Notes under the pieces: model-generated
Told to the model about the DNA's origin: nothing
What the model saw: only the letters and a program-made list of their open reading frames with translations
Databases searched by the model: none
Assembly: GCA_043764015.1 (NCBI GenBank)
Contig: JAYUKY010000002.1
Location: 1-22,770 of the forward strand
From: JANYGM01 sp043764015
GTDB lineage: Bacteria; Bacteroidota; Bacteroidia; Cytophagales; Thermonemataceae
DNA length: 22,770 nucleotides
Reading direction: 5' to 3'
Made by a program: the position numbers and the translations under genes
In this document: one piece after another, positions 12,769 through 20,463 of the stretch
Position numbering within the stretch: the first letter of the stretch is position 1
Layout of the letters: the number at the start of each line of letters is the position of its first letter

Positions 12769-13914
12769 CTATGGGCTAACAAGATTTAAGCTTACATTGA
12801 AATAAAGCGGATTTGTGAGTGTGTTTTTCATTACATAGAGTTGGTCTCCGCCAAGTCCTCTGTAAAATTCTCCGTTATCTACTTGGTATCTGAAGTTAAA
12901 GCGGTAGCCTGCCTGCACAGATAGCCAAATGAAACCACTTAATTGTTTCTCGTAAACAGCCCTAAAACGCATTTCAGAACGTCTAAGTTCTACATCTTTC
13001 CTAGGTGCGCCAGGCGCATCAAATTCACCGCTTCTATTTTGCAAACGGTAGCTATTCCCTTCCAATTCGTAACCCAAAAGTAAGATACTACGTGGGTTAA
13101 AGGTACGTCTGTAATGCACACGTGCAGGAAAAAGTGCTTCAATACCCCATTTTCTGTTTTCTGCCGTAAAGTTGTACAAAATTACAGGAATATAGTTTAA
13201 TTCACCTGCTCTATAAGTACGTGATACACCAAAACCATACTGCAAACGGTCGCTTTTTTTCCAACCATAAACCGCAGTAACGGAATGTTTCATATAACTA
13301 AGTGGTTGCCATTCTGTGAGGTCATAATCTCCATTTACTTCGTGTTGGGTATTGAATAGAAGAAAAGTTTTGATATTCAATGGTTTGAAAACTGTAAAAT
13401 TTACGTTTGTGCTACGTAAAGCGTTATTTTGTACTGTTTGAGAAAGTCGGTTATTTAGTGGGCTTTTGTTTTCAAACGCATAATGACTTTCCATATAGCT
13501 TGCGCCAATATTCACCGTAATTTTATTGTTAGAAATTACAGGGAAATTAGCCAAAAAGCGCAAACCATGCGTTCTGCTTACGTTTTCTGTTTGTTTGTTA
13601 GTTACATTGTCTTTATCAAAGACATCACTTGTGTTCATTTTGTAGCCTAATTGGTAGTCGTAGCCAATAGAAATAAGTTTTGTGGGACTTATTCCAAAGA
13701 TTTTGGACGTACAATAGCGTTTTGTGCCTGTTGCTTCTTGGACTTCTCCTTGAAACTGGCTGAGGTCTGTGCCGCCACCTGCTGGGTCTGCTGCGCCTTC
13801 ATCATCATCTTTATTTTGCTTTTTGGTCGTGTCTGTTTGCGCTATTGCGCTAGACATCATTCCAACACAAAACAAGGAGGAGAAAATAATTTTTTTAATA
13901 GTTGATTTTAGCAT
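12769..13914 (-). CDS. Outer-membrane beta-barrel protein (DUF6268-like)
   Basis: This 381-residue protein has a signal peptide (IIFSSLFCVGMMSSAIAQ, residues 9-26), a low-complexity Asp/Gly linker (DTTKKQNKDDDEGAADPAGG) and then alternating polar/hydrophobic strands to the end, as expected for a transmembrane barrel. The C-terminal stretch YVMKNTLTNPLYFNVSLNLV resembles the last strands of DUF6268 proteins. Repeated aromatic girdle residues are visible (YNFTAENRKWGIEALFPARV). No ligand can be predicted. It is the first gene of a possible pair with DUF2147. It diverges from the DUF4132 gene across an AT-rich 334-bp gap. A -7 box candidate lies about 50 bp upstream. The barrel nature is fairly sure; the family name is from memory. 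Confidence 0.75.
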   Translation of the reverse strand: MLKSTIKKIIFSSLFCVGMMSSAIAQTDTTKKQNKDDDEGAADPAGGGTDLSQFQGEVQEATGTKRYCTSKIFGISPTKLISIGYDYQLGYKMNTSDVFDKDNVTNKQTENVSRTHGLRFLANFPVISNNKITVNIGASYMESHYAFENKSPLNNRLSQTVQNNALRSTNVNFTVFKPLNIKTFLLFNTQHEVNGDYDLTEWQPLSYMKHSVTAVYGWKKSDRLQYGFGVSRTYRAGELNYIPVILYNFTAENRKWGIEALFPARVHYRRTFNPRSILLLGYELEGNSYRLQNRSGEFDAPGAPRKDVELRRSEMRFRAVYEKQLSGFIWLSVQAGYRFNFRYQVDNGEFYRGLGGDQLYVMKNTLTNPLYFNVSLNLVSP

Positions 13915-14248
13915 AATTTTATACAGTTACTTGTTATATTATAGTATTACTTGCGTTATAAGCTCAAACATAAACAAAATAAGTGTTACTTTGTTTATAA
14001 TAATGGTAAATTTCTTCTTTTTTTTACTCAATTTATTGTAATATGTTCATTATCAAGCTAATTATTTTTAGTACATTGCTTATTTTTAAAGTATTACTTT
14101 TATAAAATTATATTTAATTTTATAAAGTCTTTGATGTAAGAATTATTTTCATTGAAGATGTTGATTTTTCTTTTTTTTGATGTTGTTTTTTTTGTATTTT
14201 TAGGCAAATATTTAACTAACTTTTCATTCTAAAAACAATTTATTTTAT
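13915..14248. other. AT-rich divergent intergenic region
   Basis: This 334-bp gap separates the divergent barrel and DUF4132 genes. It is dominated by A/T runs, with long T tracts at about 14018-14030 and 14168-14198. Several near-matches to TAnnTTTG occur for the plus-strand gene (such as TATTTTTA at 14195), but none stands out from the background. I see no open frame, tRNA or strong hairpin. Confidence 0.6.
13965..13972 (-). promoter_or_regulatory. -7 box candidate for the barrel protein gene
   Basis: TATGTTTG on the minus strand fits TAnnTTTG. I see no matching TTG at the usual distance upstream. Confidence 0.4.
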
Positions 14249-17200
14249 ATGGATATTTATCAGCTTGTTGCCTCAAAAACAGATGACAAAAAACTTGAAA
14301 AATTCTTCAAAGAACTACAGAAACTTGACAAGCAAAAAGACTACTCAAAACTCTCTAAATCCCAAATAGAGTTAGGGCTGATTTTCTTAAATGGCTTCCC
14401 TGAACTCCGCCTAACAGAAAACGACACCAATCATTACTACACAGAATACGTGGTCCAAAACTCCAAAAAGCACCAACGTATTGTGGCACTTTGCGACGGT
14501 GAAGGCACAAAGTTAGGCACTAATTCAGCCACAAAAAATAACATCTGGGACGAAAATCAGGCACTGTGGACGTATTTTTTTGGTGAAGAAACCGCAAAAT
14601 TTATCAAAGATGCAATGCAACTTTATCCAAAAGCTCCTTTTCAGCAAGGATATGCTAGGCAGGCTTTGCGTGCGCCTAATATGGCGGATATGCACTTTAT
14701 CAACCAGCTAAATGGCATTATAAACCTGTTGGCACAATTTTTCTATGATTTTACATTGGCTGAATACGCCATTTATAGCAATCATCTAAACCTCTACAAC
14801 TCCAATATTACCTATCTTTGGGCGGCGGCAATCAACCAAAAAGATAAAAATATTTTTCCAATAATGTTGGATATTATTCTTGGAAAACACGAAACAGATG
14901 CCGTTACTACGACTGTCAGCCAGCCTATCATCAAGGCAATGCTACTTTCTGATAATAAAGATGCTTGGGACGCTGTAGAGAAACTTTTACTTGCCGCACA
15001 GCGACAAGAAGGACTTAGACAAGTGGTGTTAGAATGTCTTTCAGAGGTGTCTGTGGGTGCAATGAAACACTTTATTAAGGTGATTTTGAAGGAAAAATTA
15101 ACAAGGTTTTCTTCCGTGGTGCGTGCCTTAAATTCGTGGGCAAACCTTGGCTGGGAAGCTGAGAAAGAAAGCACTATTATACGCTTTTTGGAGCTTTCTG
15201 ATAAGTTTTTAGGCGAAATTTCAGAAGAAAAACCATTACTTATTGATAGTAAGGTTTTTACTGATGCAGTTGCTAACGTAAGTGTGAGTAAAGACAATGC
15301 AGAAATTTATATGGCGTTGTGGGCGCAAGGCGTGTATGACGTAGAAAAAACTTATCCTTTACTTGATTATCTTACTGATAATCAAGATAATAAAAATAAT
15401 ACTCAAGCTAACAACCAAATTTTAGCTTTGTATTTTGTGCAGCAAATAGGTTTTCTAGAAATTAGCATAAAATATGCTCTAAAACTGCTTAAAAGCAATA
15501 ATTCAGAAATTTTGGCGTTTGTTTTGCCACTTTTGAATAACCAAAATTTGACTCCAGCAAATTATTTTTCTTTGTTTAAAAATAACAAAGCAGAAATTTT
15601 TGATATTTTGATAGAAAAATTGAAAGATTTGCCTGCAAAACCTAAAACTATTGAAGGTTCAGTTTTTCCTTGGCACAAGGCGGAAGTAAGCAAAGATAAT
15701 GCTTTTGGGGTGATGTTGCACCTTACTGATTTCACAGAGGAGAAGGAAATAGATAAGATTTTGCCGTTTTTTGGTGAGATGAATACCTCACAAAGGCAAC
15801 ATATTGTATATTCTATTTTGTTAAGTAATTATAAATATGAAGCTGATGGAAGAGTTGTGCAACCACCACTTACCAAAAAACAGCGTGATTTTGCGTTTAG
15901 CATCATCAAAGATAAGGTTGATTATATCAGAACGGCTGCTATCAATGCTTTTAAAAATGAAGAAATTGCTGAAAATGAATTGCCTATTTTTGAGGATATT
16001 TTGAGCAGAAAGTCGGCTGATATGCGCAAAATTGTCATTGACATTTTTTTGAGATTAAAACCGCAACTTTTGCAAATTTCTATTGAAAGATTGCTTAAAA
16101 GTGCTGCAGAACAACGTCTGGCAGGTTTGGATTTGCTCACACAAACCAAAATAACTAAACTTTTGCCTTTGGAATGGATAAACAAAACTGCCCTAAAATT
16201 CTCTGAAAACCCTAAAATAACGGCACAGGAGAAGATTATGGTGGACGTTTTGGTGTCAAATGCTGCCACACTTGACTACAACGTTGAAAATGGTTTTGGA
16301 CTTTACAATCCTCAAAATATAACGCTTGCACAAGAGCCTACTTTTCCCATAATTGAAGAATATGAAGAATATGTAGAAAAAACAAAAAATAATCCTACTG
16401 GGCTTTCTTTGTCATTAGAACACATTAATAATGCCTTTGAGGAGCTTAAAAAGCTATATTTGGAGAATAAAAACTTTGAATATACCGTTGAAAATTGGGA
16501 TAATTCTGTTCAAACGGTGCTTTTAGGAAATCTGTTTTCGCCAATCAAAAGAAACAATGCTGGCTTTACAAACGAGCAAAATTTTGATAATTATCCGCTT
16601 GCCAAAATATGGAGAAAGTGGTTTGATGATGCCAAATTCACTGATTTGGATTGGTATTTGATAGCACTTGGAAGAAATATTGCGCCTATGATTTTGCCAG
16701 AAAATCAACCAGAAATATCTACGGAAAAAGAAGAAAAATCAGGCAAAAAAAGTAGCAAAACCTCTTATGGTGGGAAAAAACTCACCTCTGAAAATCAAGA
16801 TGCGTTTATTGCATTTTTTCAAAAAACTTTCCAAAAAGTTAGTGATAAGACTATTCAAGCGACTATTCCAGCAGTTGGAGAGGAGGGCTGGAACAATCCA
16901 ATTGACCAAATAATGACTATTTTTATGTACCTTGTTGATTATCCAAACAAGTTGGAATTTTTGGAAGGTTTTATGCAAACGTTGTATGCAAGTGTGGACA
17001 AGGACGAAGTGAGCAAACTTTTTGTGCAAAAAGACCAATGGGAAAACGAATATTACCAAACGTGGCGTGATGGAGCTATTTTTACGCAAATTTTAAGTAA
17101 TTATAATGCTTTGTCGTGTTCTAGTGATACAACTGATGCGCAATTTATAACGTTTTGGCAACTTGAAAAATGGTATCACCAAACAATACCTGAATATCCA

Positions 17201-19591
17201 AATAAACCGCTTTATTTGGCTGATATGCAACATTCTGCACGTGCTTTTAGCTTAAATCTCATCACAAAAGATGAGCTTTTGATGCGTATTATGCAGCCTG
17301 ATTTCATTACAGCTATTACCACAAAACCTATCAAAAAAGAAGTGCTTTATGGCTATGAATATCAAAAACCAATCTTAGAACAATTCCCTTATCTTATTGA
17401 ATATCAAGATATTGTGAGAAATAGGATTTTGGAAATAGAACTTAAAAGAGGTGATACTGCCACACCTGTAACGCATCTTGCGACAAGTCTGCAAAGCCTT
17501 TTTGGTATTAGTGTTTTTGTGGATATTCTGACAGGATTAGGCAAAGACACACTAAATAGGGGCTATATCTACTATTGGGGCGGACAAACTAGTAAAAAAG
17601 AGCTTTTGAGTACGCTCCTAAAAAGGTGTGAAACCCTCCCAAATGAAACACAAAACGACTTTAACGAAAAAATAAAAGCTGCAAAAATCACAGAAAAACG
17701 CTTGGTAGAAGCCGCTACTTATGCTCCTCAATGGCTCAAATATGTTGCTGAAAATCTGGACTGGAAAGATATGCAAAAAGCGGTTTGGTGGCTTCACGCC
17801 CATACAAATAGCTATCATTCTGCGGAAACAGAAACAGAAATTGCTAAATATTCAAAGGTGGAAATTGCTGATTTTAAGGAAGGTGCAGTTGATAGAGAAT
17901 GGTTTAAGGAGGCTTATGAGTCTTTGGGTGAGGCACGCTGGAAACTGCTTTATGATGCTGCAAAGTACATTTCTGACGGAAATGGGCATATTAGGGCAAA
18001 ACTCTATGCAGACGTGATTTTAGGCAATATTACACTAGAAGAAATCACCAAAAAAATTACTGAAAAACGTAATCAGGATTATTTGAGGGTTTTTGGTTTG
18101 TTTGCGCTTTCTGCAAAAAAACAAGAAAAAGAAGTGCTTTCACGTTATCAGTTTTTGCAGAAATTTAAGAAAGAAAGCAAGGCATTTGGCGCACAAAAGC
18201 AAGCTAGTGAGGCACTTGCGGTGCGTATTGCTATGGATAATTTGGCTCGTACTGCGGGCTTTCCTGACCCTATGCGCCTTACGTGGGCAATGGAAACGCA
18301 GGAAGCAATAGACATAATAAGTAGAGCTAAAGCCTTAAATTTCAATGAAGTAACTATTTCTTTGATTATTGATGAAGATGGAAAAGCCTCTTTGGAGTGT
18401 TTTAAAGCTGATAAACAACTTAAAAATATCCCTGATGCGCTCAAAAAAGAGCCTGCTGTTATTGAATTGAAAGAATTTAATAAAACCCTCAACGACCAAT
18501 ACAAACGCACTCGTAAGTCTTTGGAGGAAGCTATGGTGAATGGTGATGTGTTTATGTTGTCAGAAATCAGTAATTTGATGAATCACCCAGTTGTGTCGCC
18601 AATGCTAAGAAAACTGGTGTTGAAAACTGAAAAAACCACCCCTAACCCCTCCTTAAAAGGTGGGGGACAAAAAACTCCCCTACTTCCTAAGGAGGGGCAG
18701 GGGGTGGTTAAAATAGGTTTTTCTTTAGGTTTTTGGAAAGAAAACAACCTCGTTTCTGCAACTGGTGAGGTTTTTGAGCCAAATGCAAGTATTCAGATTG
18801 CGCATTGTGTTGATTTGTATGAAGATAAACATTGGTCTGGTTATCAAAAATATTGTTTTGAAAATCAAATAAAACAACCTTTCAAACAGATTTTCAGAGA
18901 GTTGTATATACCAACTGGTGATGAATTGAAGGAAAAAACAATCTCTCGTAGGTATTCAGGGCATCAAGTGCAAACTTTCAAAACAGTAGCACTTCTCAAA
19001 GGGCAAGGCTGGACTGTGGATTATGACGAAGGTTTGCAAAAAGTGTTTCACAAAGAGTATTATATAGCCAAAATGTATGCTATGGCTGATTGGTTTACGC
19101 CTTCAGAAATAGAAAGCCCAACGCTAGAAACCATTGAATTTATTGACCAAAAGACTGGAAAGCTCGTTATTTTTGAAGATATGAACAAACGTATTTTTTC
19201 AGAAGTGATGCGAGATATTGATTTGGTCGTGTCTGTGGCACATGTGGGCGAGGTTGACGTGGAAGCAAGTCAGTCAAGCGTGGAGCTACGTGTGGCACTT
19301 GTACGTGAAACTATGCGCCTTTTCAAAATTACAAATGTTGAACTAAAAGAGGCTCACGCACTCATCAAAGGCACACGAGGAGACTATTCTGTGCATTTGG
19401 GAAGTGGTGTGGCGCATAAAGTTGCCTCAAGTAGTTTGTTTATTTTGCCTGTTCATTCGCAGCAAAGAGGGAAAATGTTTTTGCCATTCTTAGACGAAGA
19501 CCCAAGAACTGCAGAAATAATGTCTAAAATTTTGCTCCTAGCCAAAGATAACGAAATCCAAGACCCAACTATTTTGAGCCAGTTGCTATAG
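14249..19591 (+). CDS. DUF4132 domain protein, 1780 residues
   Basis: This very large cytoplasmic protein has no signal peptide or membrane helix. The N-terminal two thirds are Leu-rich helical repeats of HEAT/ARM appearance (about 150-720). A Lys/Ser/Glu linker lies at about 817-847. The DUF4132 domain follows at about 1305-1460 (DNLARTAGFPDPMRLTWAME, then LMNHPVVSPMLRKLV). A conserved C-terminal domain (about 1490-1780; FEPNASIQIAHCVDL, SRRYSGHQVQTFKTVALLKG, GDYSVHLGSGVAHK, FLPFLDEDPRTAEIMSKI) completes the family pattern. E. coli MolR/YehI are distant members. The biochemical function is unknown. An in-frame palindromic repeat adds about 26 residues near 1462-1487, exactly at the junction of the last two domains. 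The gene stands alone, with no MoxR/VWA or SWIM partner adjacent. Confidence 0.88.
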   Translation: MDIYQLVASKTDDKKLEKFFKELQKLDKQKDYSKLSKSQIELGLIFLNGFPELRLTENDTNHYYTEYVVQNSKKHQRIVALCDGEGTKLGTNSATKNNIWDENQALWTYFFGEETAKFIKDAMQLYPKAPFQQGYARQALRAPNMADMHFINQLNGIINLLAQFFYDFTLAEYAIYSNHLNLYNSNITYLWAAAINQKDKNIFPIMLDIILGKHETDAVTTTVSQPIIKAMLLSDNKDAWDAVEKLLLAAQRQEGLRQVVLECLSEVSVGAMKHFIKVILKEKLTRFSSVVRALNSWANLGWEAEKESTIIRFLELSDKFLGEISEEKPLLIDSKVFTDAVANVSVSKDNAEIYMALWAQGVYDVEKTYPLLDYLTDNQDNKNNTQANNQILALYFVQQIGFLEISIKYALKLLKSNNSEILAFVLPLLNNQNLTPANYFSLFKNNKAEIFDILIEKLKDLPAKPKTIEGSVFPWHKAEVSKDNAFGVMLHLTDFTEEKEIDKILPFFGEMNTSQRQHIVYSILLSNYKYEADGRVVQPPLTKKQRDFAFSIIKDKVDYIRTAAINAFKNEEIAENELPIFEDILSRKSADMRKIVIDIFLRLKPQLLQISIERLLKSAAEQRLAGLDLLTQTKITKLLPLEWINKTALKFSENPKITAQEKIMVDVLVSNAATLDYNVENGFGLYNPQNITLAQEPTFPIIEEYEEYVEKTKNNPTGLSLSLEHINNAFEELKKLYLENKNFEYTVENWDNSVQTVLLGNLFSPIKRNNAGFTNEQNFDNYPLAKIWRKWFDDAKFTDLDWYLIALGRNIAPMILPENQPEISTEKEEKSGKKSSKTSYGGKKLTSENQDAFIAFFQKTFQKVSDKTIQATIPAVGEEGWNNPIDQIMTIFMYLVDYPNKLEFLEGFMQTLYASVDKDEVSKLFVQKDQWENEYYQTWRDGAIFTQILSNYNALSCSSDTTDAQFITFWQLEKWYHQTIPEYPNKPLYLADMQHSARAFSLNLITKDELLMRIMQPDFITAITTKPIKKEVLYGYEYQKPILEQFPYLIEYQDIVRNRILEIELKRGDTATPVTHLATSLQSLFGISVFVDILTGLGKDTLNRGYIYYWGGQTSKKELLSTLLKRCETLPNETQNDFNEKIKAAKITEKRLVEAATYAPQWLKYVAENLDWKDMQKAVWWLHAHTNSYHSAETETEIAKYSKVEIADFKEGAVDREWFKEAYESLGEARWKLLYDAAKYISDGNGHIRAKLYADVILGNITLEEITKKITEKRNQDYLRVFGLFALSAKKQEKEVLSRYQFLQKFKKESKAFGAQKQASEALAVRIAMDNLARTAGFPDPMRLTWAMETQEAIDIISRAKALNFNEVTISLIIDEDGKASLECFKADKQLKNIPDALKKEPAVIELKEFNKTLNDQYKRTRKSLEEAMVNGDVFMLSEISNLMNHPVVSPMLRKLVLKTEKTTPNPSLKGGGQKTPLLPKEGQGVVKIGFSLGFWKENNLVSATGEVFEPNASIQIAHCVDLYEDKHWSGYQKYCFENQIKQPFKQIFRELYIPTGDELKEKTISRRYSGHQVQTFKTVALLKGQGWTVDYDEGLQKVFHKEYYIAKMYAMADWFTPSEIESPTLETIEFIDQKTGKLVIFEDMNKRIFSEVMRDIDLVVSVAHVGEVDVEASQSSVELRVALVRETMRLFKITNVELKEAHALIKGTRGDYSVHLGSGVAHKVASSSLFILPVHSQQRGKMFLPFLDEDPRTAEIMSKILLLAKDNEIQDPTILSQLL
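18634..18709 (+). repeat. Nested palindromic repeat inserted in frame in the DUF4132 gene
   Basis: Arms 18634-18655 and 18688-18709 pair over 19 of 22 bases (AACCACCCC, a three-base mismatch, CCCCTCCTTA). An inner imperfect pair (AAGGTGGGGGA with CTCCCCTACTT) sits within them. The G/C content contrasts sharply with the AT-rich gene. It translates in frame as TTPNPSLKGGGQKTPLLPKE and a few more residues, a Pro/Gly/Lys-rich linker. Sequences of this CCCCTAACCCCTCC type recur as dispersed repeats in several bacterial phyla. Confidence 0.8.
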
Positions 19592-19637
19592 TTGATTAGA
19601 TATGTATAACCTATGCAATTCTAAATATTTAATGTTT

Positions 19638-19671
19638 TTGCTTTATTATTTCTTTAAAATATGTATTTTTG
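19638..19671 (+). promoter_or_regulatory. Promoter of the small exported protein gene
   Basis: TTG (19638-19640) and TATTTTTG (19664-19671) match the Bacteroidota pattern with a slightly long 23-base spacer. The leader is about 25 bases. Confidence 0.45.
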
Positions 19672-19704
19672 TAAGAATTTTCATCACAAAATTGTATTAG
19701 AATT

Positions 19705-20253
19705 ATGCGTATTTTCTTGTTTTTATTATTGAGTATTATATCATTTGTGCTGTTATTTACAAATAAAGTATCAGCACAAGTAAAACCTAATTATGAAACT
19801 TTACTACAGAAAAAATCTGCTTTAAAAGATACTACAATCAAGTATTATCTTGCCTTAGACCGTATAGGAAAGGCGCAAAGAGTACGTTTTTATGCAGGAG
19901 ATGAGATAGAATACAGGGTAAAAGGGGAGAAATTTAGAAGGAAAAACGATATTTTAGGCGTTACTAATGATGGTTTTTTGATAGCTGGCGGAGAGATAAA
20001 AACTGCGTGGGTAGAGCGTGTTTGGGTAAAACGTAAATATCAAACCAGTAATTTGCCACGTCAGGCGCAAAAACTTTTGCCACCTGTTGGGCTTGTGATG
20101 CTGATTGCTGATTTATTGAGTGAGAAAAAAATCACTGGTTTTGGGCTTGTAGGCGGCGGAATGATACTTTCAGGCATTGGTTTGCGTATTTTGAATACAA
20201 AACGCTATTTTATTGGCAAAAATAGTTTGCTTAAAAGTATTGAAGCTATTTGA
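19705..20253 (+). CDS. Hypothetical exported protein, 182 residues
   Basis: I do not recognise a named family. Residues 1-25 form a signal peptide (MRIFLFLLLSIISFVLLF, cleavage probably after VSA). The middle (about 45-110) is beta-rich and reads like a small barrel (YLALDRIGKAQRVRFYAGDE, EYRVKGEKFRRKNDILGVTN). A C-terminal hydrophobic Gly-rich segment (about 125-165: LLPPVGLVMLIADLL, then GFGLVGGGMILSGIGLRIL) may be one or two membrane helices. Proteins of this shape are common as lineage-specific envelope proteins in Bacteroidota. It lies 113 bp after the DUF4132 gene and has its own promoter candidate. The coding assignment is firm on frame length, signal peptide and composition; the function is unknown. 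Confidence 0.8.
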   Translation: MRIFLFLLLSIISFVLLFTNKVSAQVKPNYETLLQKKSALKDTTIKYYLALDRIGKAQRVRFYAGDEIEYRVKGEKFRRKNDILGVTNDGFLIAGGEIKTAWVERVWVKRKYQTSNLPRQAQKLLPPVGLVMLIADLLSEKKITGFGLVGGGMILSGIGLRILNTKRYFIGKNSLLKSIEAI

Positions 20254-20289
20254 AATTGTTAAAAACTCATATAAAATCTAAAACTAGAT

Positions 20290-20432
20290 ACTTCACGAAT
20301 AGTTGGAAGCTTTCGTGAAGTTATTTTGAGGAAGAAAAAGCTGTCAAATACAAACAAACTGCGTTTTTGATTCTCAAAATAATTTCTTCGTAGCCGACTA
20401 ACTTCACGAAAGTCAGGGACTATTCGTGAAGT
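20290..20432. repeat. Inverted pair of 32-bp palindromic sites upstream of recQ
   Basis: Sites 20290-20321 and 20401-20432 are inverted copies of each other (ACTTCACGAATAGT, seven variable bases, TTTCGTGAAGT), and each is itself a palindrome with ACTTCACGAA/TTCGTGAAGT ends. Just inside them TTATTTTGAG (20321-20330) pairs with CTCAAAATAA (20373-20382). The whole 143-bp unit could fold into a branched cruciform or be a MITE. No direct target duplication is evident at its ends. It fills most of the 210-bp gap before recQ, whose own promoter I cannot place. Confidence 0.7.
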
Positions 20433-20463
20433 TTTTCTTAATTTGTAATATAAAAAAATCTCT

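Noticed and set aside
18634..18709. Intrinsic terminator inside the DUF4132 gene
   Set aside because: The stem is strong, but no T tract follows on either strand and the reading frame continues through a conserved domain.
20290..20432. Target-site duplication proving transposition of the recQ-upstream unit
   Set aside because: The bases directly outside the two ends (TAGAT and TTTTT) do not match, so no duplication can be claimed.
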